Assembly (NCBI GenBank): GCA_900100895.1
Contig: FMTX01000008.1
Location: 1 to 64,000 of the forward strand
Length of the DNA: 64,000 nt
Direction: 5' to 3'
Source: Lachnospiraceae bacterium YSD2013
GTDB lineage: Bacteria > Bacillota > Clostridia > Lachnospirales > Lachnospiraceae
Position numbers and translations under genes: made by a program. The notes beneath the pieces were generated by a model that was not told the origin of the DNA, ran no database searches, and worked only from the letters and a program-made list of their open reading frames with translations. The first letter of the stretch is position 1. Each line of letters begins with the position of its first letter. Shown here in pieces: positions 8,707-17,219 of the stretch.

Positions 8707-10056
8707 TTAATCTCGCTCGATGACTATTTCTTTTTTCTTACGAAGGATTACATAGTATCCAAGGCAGAGTAAAATACCGAAAACCGTAGCCGCGGGGGCA
8801 GCCGCACCGACACCTGTAAGTGTAGCGTTCGGGCGGGTACTCATGTAATAAGAAACGGGAAGTCTTACAAGAAGTGACTGCACAACTCCCTGACCCATTA
8901 CGAAAAGTGACTTCGAATGCGCATTGAAGTAACCCATAAAGCTGAACAAAATACAGGTAACAACAGCCTCGGGCGCAAAGCCTTTCAAGAACTCCGCCGC
9001 TCTCTTGATTACAAGCGGATCGTCCGAGAAAATCTTGGCCGCAATATCACCGCGGAAGAAAACTCCCACCGCAATAAACAATCCGACACTGCATCCTACG
9101 ATAATACAGAAACGAAGTGCGCTTCTCGCACGACGCTCCTTGCCCGCGCCCACATTCTGAGCGACAAAAGAAGCAAGCGACTGCATAATCGCAAGCGGTA
9201 TCAGCATGACAAACGACTGAATCTTCTGCGCAACACCGTAACCCGATGAGCAATCCAGTCCCATTCTGTTTACAAAAGCACAAAGCGCAAGAAACGTTCC
9301 GTTTGTAAGAATCTCCTGAAATCCGAGAGGCAATCCGACTTTGACGAATTTACCCACTTCTTCATTGAGACTAAAGTCTTTCTTTGTAATAGTAAAAGAA
9401 AACTTCTGTCTGAAAATAATAATCGCCGACAAAATAACGCTTACCGCCTGAGCAAAAATCGTAGCGATAGCCGCACCGACAACATTCATCTTAAATCCTG
9501 CTACAAGCACAAGGTCACCGATGATATTCACAACACAGGCGATACCTACAAATAATAAAGGAAGCTTCGAATTACCGAGACCTCTCATAATCGCACTGAT
9601 GAAATTATAAAATACAACAAACACAAATCCGACAGCACAGATTCTGATATACTGAACCGTTAAGTCTGCTGCCTCGGCAGGCGCCTGCATAAGTGAAGAT
9701 ATCGGGCGCGCGAACACAAACATGATTATTGAGAATACAAAAGAAAGTGCCACGAAAAACACAACCGAACCACCGAGCAGCTTACCGATTCGCTCTTCCT
9801 TACCCTCACCGAGATATCTTCCCATGAGAACCGTCACGCCGACAGATAAATTAGCCGTGAAAAATGTGAAAAGGTTCATAACATTACTTCCGGTCGCAAC
9901 ACCTGAAATTCCTGCAGTGCTTCCAAACCTTCCCACTATCATAAGATCGACTGCCGAGTACATTGCCTGAAGCACAACCGCACCTAAAATCGGCAGCATA
10001 AATTTAATCATTTTCTTCGGTATGGAACCGACGGTAAAATCCTGGTTGTCGTTCAT
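8707..10056 (-). CDS. MATE family multidrug/cation antiporter
   Basis: A 449-residue protein with about 12 membrane segments in two related halves, as in MATE (NorM/DinF) transporters. The N-terminal half includes the typical PKMI+MLP start, AVDLMIVGRF, and GIGT-like ATGSNVM segments. It probably exports drugs or metabolites with Na+ or H+ uptake; the substrate is unknown. It lies 15 bp after the ABC-F gene and probably belongs to the operon antiporter-ABC-F-MATE. No start-site conflict was seen. Confidence 0.92.
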   Translation of the reverse strand: MNDNQDFTVGSIPKKMIKFMLPILGAVVLQAMYSAVDLMIVGRFGSTAGISGVATGSNVMNLFTFFTANLSVGVTVLMGRYLGEGKEERIGKLLGGSVVFFVALSFVFSIIMFVFARPISSLMQAPAEAADLTVQYIRICAVGFVFVVFYNFISAIMRGLGNSKLPLLFVGIACVVNIIGDLVLVAGFKMNVVGAAIATIFAQAVSVILSAIIIFRQKFSFTITKKDFSLNEEVGKFVKVGLPLGFQEILTNGTFLALCAFVNRMGLDCSSGYGVAQKIQSFVMLIPLAIMQSLASFVAQNVGAGKERRARSALRFCIIVGCSVGLFIAVGVFFRGDIAAKIFSDDPLVIKRAAEFLKGFAPEAVVTCILFSFMGYFNAHSKSLFVMGQGVVQSLLVRLPVSYYMSTRPNATLTGVGAAAPAATVFGILLCLGYYVILRKKKEIVIERD

Positions 10057-10071
10057 TAATACCTCTTTATT

Positions 10072-11628
10072 TTACAAAACTTTAGTGGTCCATTTACCCG
10101 CATCCCAAACATCTGTCGCAAGTCCCTCATAAAACTCGGGCTCGTGACATACCATAAGTATACTTCCCTTGTAAGCCTGAAGCGCTCTCTTAAGTTCCGC
10201 CTTCGCATCAACATCGAGGTGGTTGGTGGGCTCGTCGAGAAGTAGAATATTGCTTTCTCTGTTTATAAGTTTACAAAGTCTGACCTTGGCCTGCTCGCCA
10301 CCGCTTAATACCTTCACCAAAGATTCGATATGCTTGGTCGTAAGTCCGCACTTTGCAAGTGCAGATCTGACTTCGTACTGAGAAAATCCCGGAAACTCGT
10401 TCCAAATTTCTTCAATACATGTAGTGGTGATACTCTGATCCATCTCCTGCTCGAAGTATCCGATGCTGAGATAATCGCCGAGAGTTACACTTCCGCTTAT
10501 AGGCTGAATCAAACCGAGGATACTTTTTAAGAGTGTCGTCTTACCGATACCGTTCGCACCGGTAATAACAATCTTCTGTCCTCTTTCCATAGAAATCGTC
10601 AAAGGCTTGGACAAAGGCTCATCATAACCGATTACCAGATCCTTCGTCTCGAATATGTATCTTCCGGGAGTTCTTGCTTCCTTGAAGTTAAACTCAGGCT
10701 TCGGCTTCTCGGCCGCAAGCTCGATGACATCCATCTTATCAAGTTTCTTTTGACGGGACATTGCCATGTTACGGGTGGCAACGCGCGCTTTGTTACGAGC
10801 TACGAAATCTTTTAAATCAGCAATCTCCTTTTGCTGCTTATTGTAAGCGGCTTCAAGCTGAGACTTCTTCATCTCGTAAACTTCGAGGAACTTATCGTAA
10901 TCGCCCACATATCTGTTAAGTTCCTTATTGTCCATGTGATAAATAAGATTTACAACACTGTTAAGGAACGGAATATCATGAGATATCAAAATAAAAGCGT
11001 TCTCATATTCGTTAAGATAGCGCTTGAGCCAATCAATGTGTTCTTTATCGAGGTAGTTGGTAGGCTCATCGAGGAGTAAAATGTCCGGCTTCTGGAGCAG
11101 CAACTTCGCAAGGAGCACCTTCGTACGCTGTCCGCCGCTAAGTTCCGTCACATCTTTATCAAGGCCTAAGTCCATAAGACCCAAAGCCCTTGCCACTTCT
11201 TCAACCTTGGCATCAATCATATAGAAATCGTGCTGGTCGAGAAGCTCCTGAATGGTACCGAGCTCTTCCATATACTCTTCGAGTTCTTTCTCAGAAGCCT
11301 CACCCATCTTGTCACAGATTTCGTTCATGCGGGCTTCCCACTCAAAAAGAAAATCGAAGGCGGATTTAAGCACGTCTTCGATAGACATTCCTTTTTCTAA
11401 AACTGTGTGCTGATCAAGATACCCGACGCGCACGTTCTTGGCCCACTCAATCTTGCCTTCATCCGGCATGAGCTTACCTGTAATAATATTCATAAATGTG
11501 GACTTACCTTCGCCGTTGGCGCCGATAAGTCCAATGTGTTCACCTTTTAAAAGTCTGAATGAAACATTATCAAAAATCGCTCTGTCCCCAAAACCGTGGG
11601 TCAGATTCTCTACATTTAAAATACTCAT
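10072..11628 (-). CDS. ABC-F family ATPase (YkpA/YbiT type)
   Basis: A 518-residue protein with two ABC domains and no membrane segment. First domain: Walker A GANGEGKS (36-43), LSGGQRTK and LLLDEPTNYLD. Second domain: GANGIGKTT, LSGGEQAKV and LLLDEPTNHLD. The linker between them is charged and helical (P-site tRNA interaction motif region). ABC-F proteins act on the ribosome as translation factors. The arrangement resembles housekeeping YkpA/YbiT more than antibiotic-resistance members, though this is a judgement by eye. Its ATG overlaps the antiporter stop as ATGA (11625-11628), implying translational coupling. Confidence 0.92.
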   Translation of the reverse strand: MSILNVENLTHGFGDRAIFDNVSFRLLKGEHIGLIGANGEGKSTFMNIITGKLMPDEGKIEWAKNVRVGYLDQHTVLEKGMSIEDVLKSAFDFLFEWEARMNEICDKMGEASEKELEEYMEELGTIQELLDQHDFYMIDAKVEEVARALGLMDLGLDKDVTELSGGQRTKVLLAKLLLQKPDILLLDEPTNYLDKEHIDWLKRYLNEYENAFILISHDIPFLNSVVNLIYHMDNKELNRYVGDYDKFLEVYEMKKSQLEAAYNKQQKEIADLKDFVARNKARVATRNMAMSRQKKLDKMDVIELAAEKPKPEFNFKEARTPGRYIFETKDLVIGYDEPLSKPLTISMERGQKIVITGANGIGKTTLLKSILGLIQPISGSVTLGDYLSIGYFEQEMDQSITTTCIEEIWNEFPGFSQYEVRSALAKCGLTTKHIESLVKVLSGGEQAKVRLCKLINRESNILLLDEPTNHLDVDAKAELKRALQAYKGSILMVCHEPEFYEGLATDVWDAGKWTTKVL

Positions 11629-12809
11629 AGTCCTTCTTTCGGGGGATGCTTAACGTAAAGCAGCTTAAGAATAATTGGTGTCAAAATCGATGATGCAATA
11701 ATTAATAAAATTACAGCGGTAAAGTAAACCGGATTGAGTAATCCCACAGCAAGACCTTTTTGTGACACTATAAGTGCAACCTCACCGCGTGTCATCATAC
11801 CGACACCGATTTTAAGTGAATCGGCCCATGTAAAGTTACAAATCTTAGCCATAAGTCCACAGCCGATAATCTTACAGATAAGTCCGACAAATACAAAAGC
11901 AATTGCAAACACCAGTACAGAAACATTAAGATCGCTGATGTCGGTTTTAAGTCCGATACTTGCAAAGAAAATAGGTCCGAAAAGCATATAGGAATTGATA
12001 TCCATCTTCTCTGCGATATATTCCGAATCTCTGATATTGCAAAGAATGATACCTGCAACATAAGCACCGGTAATATCCGCAATACCGAAATACTTCTCTG
12101 CAATATAAGCCATGGCAAGGCAAAGTGCCAATCCCATAATAGGAATTCTTCTGGTATGAGGATACTTGGAATCAACAAATTTAAACAACTTGTAGATTAA
12201 GAATCCGACAGCTATCGAGAAAACAAAGAACAAACCGGTCTTGGCAACTACTGTTCCGGCATTGGAGCTTGCATCCTTAAGTCCGATGACAACAGTAAGT
12301 ACGATAATACCGATAACATCATCAATGATTGCTGCACTTAAAATCGTGGTACCGATGAGTCCCTTAAGCCTTCCCATCTCACGAAGTGCCTGAACGGTAA
12401 TGCTTACACTTGTCGCCGTAAGAATTACACCGATAAACAGCGCTTTATAAAACTCCATGGTTCCTATTGCCGAAAAACCATAAAAGCAACTGTATAAAAT
12501 CGTTCCGCCCGCAAGAGGAACAAATACACCTGCACAGGCTATAAGCGTAGCCTTTAATCCCGTCTTGATTAAATCATGAAGATTGGTCTCAAGTCCGGCA
12601 CTGAACATAAGCAGTATTACACCGATTTCCGCCATCTGACTTAAGAAATCGGTCTGTTTGACAAGCCCAAGCAAACTGGGGCCGATTAATAGTCCCGCTA
12701 TTATCTCCCCGACTACCTGTGGTGCTTTAATCTTTCTTGCAAGTATTCCAAATATCTTTGCAAAAATAACAATAATCGCTAAATCTTTAAAAACTAAATA
12801 TGATTCCAT
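11625..12809 (-). CDS. CPA2 family cation:proton antiporter (NapA/KefB-like)
   Basis: A 394-residue membrane protein with about 12-13 hydrophobic helices. The ion-binding Asp-Asp pair is at 163-164 in AAIIDDVIGI, which is the electrogenic Na+/H+ antiporter signature of the CPA2 family. The second conserved region TATSVSITVQALREMG (131-146) matches the unwound helix. It has no C-terminal RCK/TrkA-N domain, so it is shorter than KefB/KefC. It should exchange Na+ (or K+) for H+. It is the first gene of the operon with the ABC-F and MATE genes and has a plausible promoter directly upstream. Confidence 0.92.
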   Translation of the reverse strand: MESYLVFKDLAIIVIFAKIFGILARKIKAPQVVGEIIAGLLIGPSLLGLVKQTDFLSQMAEIGVILLMFSAGLETNLHDLIKTGLKATLIACAGVFVPLAGGTILYSCFYGFSAIGTMEFYKALFIGVILTATSVSITVQALREMGRLKGLIGTTILSAAIIDDVIGIIVLTVVIGLKDASSNAGTVVAKTGLFFVFSIAVGFLIYKLFKFVDSKYPHTRRIPIMGLALCLAMAYIAEKYFGIADITGAYVAGIILCNIRDSEYIAEKMDINSYMLFGPIFFASIGLKTDISDLNVSVLVFAIAFVFVGLICKIIGCGLMAKICNFTWADSLKIGVGMMTRGEVALIVSQKGLAVGLLNPVYFTAVILLIIASSILTPIILKLLYVKHPPKEGL

Positions 12810-12855
12810 GTCGTCTCCATCTATAATGTGTGTTACCCAATACCCACAAGAATGA

Positions 12856-12883
12856 ATTCTACCACATTTCCTCTACTTTTCAA
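12856..12883 (-). promoter_or_regulatory. Putative promoter of the antiporter/ABC-F/MATE operon
   Basis: Minus strand -35 TTGAAA (12878-12883), 16 bp spacer and -10 TAGAAT (12856-12861). It lies about 47 bp upstream of the antiporter ATG and 20 bp after the exonuclease stop. A second weaker candidate (TTGTGG...TTATAG) lies closer to the gene. Confidence 0.5.
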
Positions 12884-12902
12884 GTAATAGTGTTATTTAC
12901 AG

Positions 12903-13850
12903 CTATTTAGAACTCTTTTTGGGCTTTTTATCCTCTTTGAGTTTCTTATATCTTGAAATTATGCTCTCGGCGTCTTCCGCGGAAACCGGCTTTTTGGTCT
13001 TAACCGCAAAGAACCTTCCCACATCATTCTTTCTTACACGAATCTTAGTCTTAATGTATCCGTGCTCTTCACAATATGTAATACACAAAAAGTACTTACC
13101 TGTAGGTGAGAAAAGCTTCGTGTGTTTCTTGGACGGCTTGTCACAGAGGTAGCAGTTTACGTTCTTGATTTCTTTGTCCGATAGCATTGCTTCTCTGGTG
13201 GCAAAAGTACGGGTAATGTATTTCTCGTAATCTGAGAACTTCACATGTATTTCGTGCTGCTTGTCCGGAGGTGCTATGAAGTTATCATATGAAATATGTT
13301 CGAGCGTCTCTTTCTTTTTAATAAGTGCGAAGGCCTTGGCTGCATAGTATGCATCGCTGAATGCGCGGTGGAAAGGAATGTCCTTCTCTATATTAAGGAA
13401 GTCAATTGCACTCTCGAGCGAACGGCGCTCCTTGCCCTCGCCATATTCAATTGCAAAAAGCTTTTGAATATCGTAAAAAGCAAGAGGTCCGTTCATAAAA
13501 GGCTTGAAGCCAAAGAAAACCATATTGCGCTGAAGTTCCGTCAAATCAAGCGGACCCCAGGTTCCGAAGACATAATCTTCTCCGCACCACTCAAGGAAAC
13601 GTTCCATAACTTCTTCAAAAGGCTGCTCGTGTTTAAGCTCCGCCATCTTAATATGAACAAGTTTACCTGTCATGTAGTGCATGGTCTTGTAAACCTGCGG
13701 TTTGATAAGAGCGCTGAACTCGTCAATCATAACCTTGTCTGAGTTAAGCTTGACGGCACCGATTTCAATTATTTCAAAAGGAATCGCCGGATTGGCACCT
13801 GCTGTGGTAGCCGACTGGTTCCATTCAAGATCCATAATAATATAATTCAT
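12903..13850 (-). CDS. DEDDh 3'-5' exonuclease (KapD/ERI-1-like)
   Basis: A 315-residue protein whose first half is an RNase T/DnaQ exonuclease fold. It has Exo I MDLEWN (Asp7, Glu9), an Exo II-like region around GTWGPLDLTEL and Exo III HRAFSDAYYAA. The C-terminal ~110 residues hold a CYLC...C pattern (NCYLCDKPSKK...CITYC), possibly metal binding, and a Lys-rich tail. It would trim single-stranded nucleic acid ends; whether RNA or DNA is unknown. A consensus promoter lies directly upstream. The Cys-rich C-terminal part is not typical of KapD. Confidence 0.85.
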   Translation of the reverse strand: MNYIIMDLEWNQSATTAGANPAIPFEIIEIGAVKLNSDKVMIDEFSALIKPQVYKTMHYMTGKLVHIKMAELKHEQPFEEVMERFLEWCGEDYVFGTWGPLDLTELQRNMVFFGFKPFMNGPLAFYDIQKLFAIEYGEGKERRSLESAIDFLNIEKDIPFHRAFSDAYYAAKAFALIKKKETLEHISYDNFIAPPDKQHEIHVKFSDYEKYITRTFATREAMLSDKEIKNVNCYLCDKPSKKHTKLFSPTGKYFLCITYCEEHGYIKTKIRVRKNDVGRFFAVKTKKPVSAEDAESIISRYKKLKEDKKPKKSSK

Positions 13851-13876
13851 TTATTTCTCCACTTACGAATATCGTA

Positions 13877-13885
13877 TGTTATAAT
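13877..13885 (+). promoter_or_regulatory. Putative extended -10 promoter of the esterase/xylosidase operon
   Basis: TGTTATAAT on the plus strand (TG at 13877-13878, TATAAT at 13880-13885) with no good -35. It overlaps the -10 of the minus-strand exonuclease promoter, so the two may exclude each other. It lies about 60 bp before the esterase ATG. Confidence 0.45.
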
Positions 13886-13912
13886 TGTATGAAGTAGCGC
13901 AAGGGTTGTCAA
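13884..13912 (-). promoter_or_regulatory. Promoter of the exonuclease gene
   Basis: Minus strand perfect -35 TTGACA (13907-13912), 17 bp spacer and -10 TACAAT (13884-13889). The ATG follows about 34 bp downstream of the -10. Confidence 0.8.
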
Positions 13913-13947
13913 TGCAATCCGATTTTTAAACTATCGCGAGGGTTACT

Positions 13948-14778
13948 ATGATTAACAAGATTATACCTATATCCTATGAAGGCTACAACGGATGCGGAAA
14001 TAGTGAAACGTTTTTCTTCAAGGATTCTCCAGAGATTTGTATCCACAAAAGACCCCTGGTTCTGATATGCCCGGGCGGCGGATACGAATTTCTTTCCGAC
14101 CGAGAAGGCGAGTCCATCGCTTTTAAATTCAATTCTTTCGGTTATCACGCAGCTATCATTAATTATTCCGTGGCTCCTGCCACTTACCCGACTCAGCTTT
14201 TGGAAGTAAGTGCGGCAGTCAAATATTTCAAAGACCACGCCGAGGAATATCACATCGATCCCGACCGCATCGTAATTTACGGAGCTTCGGCAGGCGCTCA
14301 TGCGGCAGCCGATTATGCTACAGGATATTTTCGCGATGAGGTAACTTCAGTTTTGAAAGTTTCTCGCGATTATCTTCGCCCGGCAGGTATGATTCTTGCT
14401 TATCCGGTTATAACTTCAGGCGAATTTGCCCACAGAGGTTCTTTTGACAATTTGCTGGGTGAACTTAAGAACGATAAGAAGATGCTTGATTATGTTTCGA
14501 TAGAAAACAGGATTACCAAAGAAACTCCGCCTGCATTCATCTGGCATACTTTTCCCGATGGATGCGTTCCGGTTGAGAATTCCCTTCTTTTGGCAGAAGC
14601 TATGAAGAAGCAAGACATTCCTTTCGAACTTCATATTTTCCCATCCGGCGATCACGGACTGGGACTTGCCGACGAAATCACACTGTCACCCAACCGAACC
14701 GAGATAAATAGGGGTGCGGCTCAATGGATAGATTTGTGCCGTGTATGGTTAAACAATATATTCGGGCCTCTGGCTTAA
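13948..14778 (+). CDS. Alpha/beta hydrolase, carbohydrate-esterase-like
   Basis: A 276-residue alpha/beta-hydrolase. It has the oxyanion-hole motif PGGGY (42-46), the nucleophile elbow GASAG (Ser114 at 112-116), a likely acid in PDGCVPVENS and the catalytic His in SGDHGLGL. The family (BD-FAE/acetylxylan esterase-like) removes acetyl or feruloyl groups from plant polysaccharides. No signal peptide is seen, so it is cytoplasmic and would act on imported oligosaccharides. It lies 19 bp upstream of an alpha-xylosidase on the same strand, which supports a role in xyloglucan or xylan oligomer use. The pair runs against the leading-strand direction of this arm. Confidence 0.88.
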   Translation: MINKIIPISYEGYNGCGNSETFFFKDSPEICIHKRPLVLICPGGGYEFLSDREGESIAFKFNSFGYHAAIINYSVAPATYPTQLLEVSAAVKYFKDHAEEYHIDPDRIVIYGASAGAHAAADYATGYFRDEVTSVLKVSRDYLRPAGMILAYPVITSGEFAHRGSFDNLLGELKNDKKMLDYVSIENRITKETPPAFIWHTFPDGCVPVENSLLLAEAMKKQDIPFELHIFPSGDHGLGLADEITLSPNRTEINRGAAQWIDLCRVWLNNIFGPLA

Positions 14779-14797
14779 TACAGAAAGGATTAATATT

Positions 14798-17074
14798 ATG
14801 AGATTTCATAACGGTTGCTGGACCAAGTCCAAAGGAGTAGAACTTTTTTCACCCAAAGAAATTCACTTTTTTGAAGTTAAAGACAATATTTTGAGCATTT
14901 GTGCTCCCACCAATCCCATTCGTCATCGCGGCGATGTTTTGGAAGGCATTAATCTTACGGTTGTGATTTCTTCACCCGCACCCGAAGTTATCAGAGTGCA
15001 GACCAAGCACCATCTTGGTGTAACTCATCACGGACCCGACTTTGAATTGAATCTTCCCGGCAAGTCCTGCCTTGAGATTGAGGACAAAGAAGACAAATTC
15101 ATACTTTCCAGCGGATCTCTTACCCTCGAAGTCGGTAAGAATCCATTCTACCTTATTTACAAGCGCGGCGATGAAGTAATCACCAAGAGTTTTAATGACC
15201 TTGCTTGTGTTAAGACCGACTGGCACGGATTTATTTATGATGCCGACGGCGACACTTCCAATACTTATATGACTCAGAGTCTCGGACTTTCGGTCGGCGA
15301 GTTGGTATACGGTCTCGGCGAGAGATTTACTTCTTTTGTCAAGAACGGTCAGAATGTAGAGATTTGGAACGAAGACGGCGGCACCAACACTCAGCTTTCT
15401 TACAAGAACATTCCTTTTTATCTTACCAACAAGGGTTACGGCGTTCTTGTTAATCATCCCGAGAATGTTTCTTTTGAAGTTGCAAGCGAATTTGTTACTA
15501 AAGTAAACTTTACCGTTGAAGGCAACGAGCTTGATTACTTCCTGATTAACGGTCCTACGATGAAAGAAGTTGTTAAGAGATATACCGATTTGACAGGTAA
15601 GCCCGCACTTCCGCCCACTTGGACTTTCGGATTGTGGCTGTCGACTTCTTTTACCACCAACTACGACGAGCAGACAGTTATGAGTTTCGTCGATGGAATG
15701 TTGGACCGCGGTATTCCGCTCAGAGTCTTCCACTTCGACTGCTACTGGATGAAGGAATTCCATTGGTCAAGCTTCATCTGGGATGACAGAGTATTCCCCG
15801 ACCCCGTCGGAATGCTTAAACGTATTAAGGCTAAGGGACTTAATATCTGCGTTTGGATTAATCCTTACATCGGACAGGAATCTCCTTTGTTCCGCGAAGG
15901 TTGCGAAAAGGGCTATTTTGTAAAGCGTAAGAACGGCGACCCCTGGCAGTGGGATATGTGGCAGGCCGGCATGGCACTTGTAGACTTTACCAATCCTGCA
16001 GCTTGCAAGTGGTTCCAAGACAAACTCGAAGCTTTGCTTGATATGGGCGTTGATTGCTTCAAGACCGATTTTGGCGAAAGAATCCCTACCGACGTAGTAT
16101 GGCACGACGGCTCCGACCCTCAAAAGATGCACAATTACTACACTTACCTTTACAATAAGTGTGTATTTGAACTTTTGCAGAAAAAGCGCGGTAACGACGA
16201 TGCAGTATTATTCGCAAGAAGCGCAACCGTTGGCGGCCAGAAGTTCCCTGTTCACTGGGGCGGCGACTGCTGGTCCGATTATGAATCCATGGAAGAAAGT
16301 CTTCGCGGCGGATTATCACTTCTTATGTCCGGCTTCGGTTTCTGGAGTCACGACATCGGAGGTTTCGAAGCAACTTCTACACCCGATGTTTACAAGCGTT
16401 GGGCTGCGTTCGGTCTTCTTTCTTCACACTCCAGACTTCACGGTAGCAGTTCTTATCGTGTTCCGTGGGTTTACGATGAAGAAGCGGTTGATGTTGTAAG
16501 ACAATTTACCAAGCTTAAAGCTCGCTTAATGCCTTACCTTTACAAAACCGCAGTTCAGGCAGCTACCGAAGGTATTCCTACTATGCGCTCTATGGTTATG
16601 GAATTTACAGATGATAAGAATACTCACTATCTTGATAAACAGTACATGCTCGGTGACAGCTTAATGGTCGCTCCGATATTTAACCCCGACTCAATCGGTG
16701 AGTTCTATCTTCCGAAGGGACGCTGGACCAACTTCCTTACCGGTGAGATCAAAGAAGGCGGCAACTGGTACAAAGAGAAATTTGATTATTTGAGTATTCC
16801 TCTCTTCGTCCGCGAAAATTCAATTGTCTGCCTCGGAAGTCACGACGATAAGCCCGACTATGATTATGAAGACAAGCCCGAAGTATGTATCTACTGCTTA
16901 CAAGATGGTACAACCATAACAACTACAGTCTTCAATCAGAAGGGTAAAGAAGCTATAAGCATTACTGCTACCAGAAAAGGTGACAATATCACGGTTGAGG
17001 CTTCCGCTCCTGTCGGTTCCGTCAAGATAATTGATGATGACAAGAATTTAACTTACAATTTGGTAGTCAAATAA
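14798..17074 (+). CDS. yicI: Alpha-xylosidase, glycoside hydrolase family 31
   Basis: A 758-residue GH31 enzyme, near the length of E. coli YicI (772). The nucleophile is Asp424 in KTDFGERIP and the acid/base is Asp490 in GGDCWSDYESM. The 66-residue spacing between them equals that of YicI. N-terminal beta-sandwich, TIM barrel and C-terminal beta domains follow in the usual order. There is no signal peptide, so it is cytoplasmic and releases alpha-xylose from isoprimeverose-type or xyloglucan fragments. The SD AAAGGA is placed well. It is co-transcribed with the upstream esterase, and transcription ends at the bidirectional terminator 17113-17140. Confidence 0.94.
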   Translation: MRFHNGCWTKSKGVELFSPKEIHFFEVKDNILSICAPTNPIRHRGDVLEGINLTVVISSPAPEVIRVQTKHHLGVTHHGPDFELNLPGKSCLEIEDKEDKFILSSGSLTLEVGKNPFYLIYKRGDEVITKSFNDLACVKTDWHGFIYDADGDTSNTYMTQSLGLSVGELVYGLGERFTSFVKNGQNVEIWNEDGGTNTQLSYKNIPFYLTNKGYGVLVNHPENVSFEVASEFVTKVNFTVEGNELDYFLINGPTMKEVVKRYTDLTGKPALPPTWTFGLWLSTSFTTNYDEQTVMSFVDGMLDRGIPLRVFHFDCYWMKEFHWSSFIWDDRVFPDPVGMLKRIKAKGLNICVWINPYIGQESPLFREGCEKGYFVKRKNGDPWQWDMWQAGMALVDFTNPAACKWFQDKLEALLDMGVDCFKTDFGERIPTDVVWHDGSDPQKMHNYYTYLYNKCVFELLQKKRGNDDAVLFARSATVGGQKFPVHWGGDCWSDYESMEESLRGGLSLLMSGFGFWSHDIGGFEATSTPDVYKRWAAFGLLSSHSRLHGSSSYRVPWVYDEEAVDVVRQFTKLKARLMPYLYKTAVQAATEGIPTMRSMVMEFTDDKNTHYLDKQYMLGDSLMVAPIFNPDSIGEFYLPKGRWTNFLTGEIKEGGNWYKEKFDYLSIPLFVRENSIVCLGSHDDKPDYDYEDKPEVCIYCLQDGTTITTTVFNQKGKEAISITATRKGDNITVEASAPVGSVKIIDDDKNLTYNLVVK

Positions 17075-17112
17075 ATTAACTTACAAATTGTTACCTAAAT
17101 TTAGACACACAA

Positions 17113-17140
17113 AAACCCCGCTCCAATCGGAACGGGGTTT
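17113..17140. terminator. Bidirectional terminator between alpha-xylosidase and tRNA-Arg
   Basis: Arms AAACCCCG and CGGGGTTT with an imperfect inner stem (17113-17124 and 17129-17140). A T run follows on the minus strand (five T) and a T-rich tract on the plus strand. It serves the convergent xylosidase gene and the tRNA-Arg/DUF3881 transcript. Confidence 0.85.
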
Positions 17141-17147
17141 AAATTTA

Positions 17148-17219
17148 TGCTCCCAGCCGGAATCGAACCAGCAACAGACCCTTAGGAGGGGCCCGTTATA
17201 TCCATTTAACTATGAGAGC
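17148..17219 (-). tRNA. tRNA-Arg (anticodon CCT), 5' end overlaps the DUF3881 stop codon
   Basis: A 72-nt tRNA on the minus strand: acceptor GCTCTCA/TGGGAGC, discriminator A, D stem GTTA/TAAC, anticodon stem GGCCC/GGGTC with loop CTCCTAA (anticodon CCT, reads AGG) and T stem GCTGG/CCGGC with TTCGATT loop. CCA is not encoded. Its first 10 nt (17210-17219) are also the end of the DUF3881 coding sequence including its TAG stop. I found no convincing promoter between them, so it seems to be cut out of the serS/DUF3881 message. Confidence 0.95.

Noticed and set aside
10072-11628. Antibiotic-resistance ABC-F protein
   Set aside because: By eye the sequence fits housekeeping YkpA/YbiT-type ABC-F; no resistance genes nearby. 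A phylogeny would settle it.
14972-15763. 263-codon minus-strand ORF inside the GH31 alpha-xylosidase gene
   Set aside because: It lies wholly inside a clearly real gene and has no recognisable domain, so it is a shadow frame.
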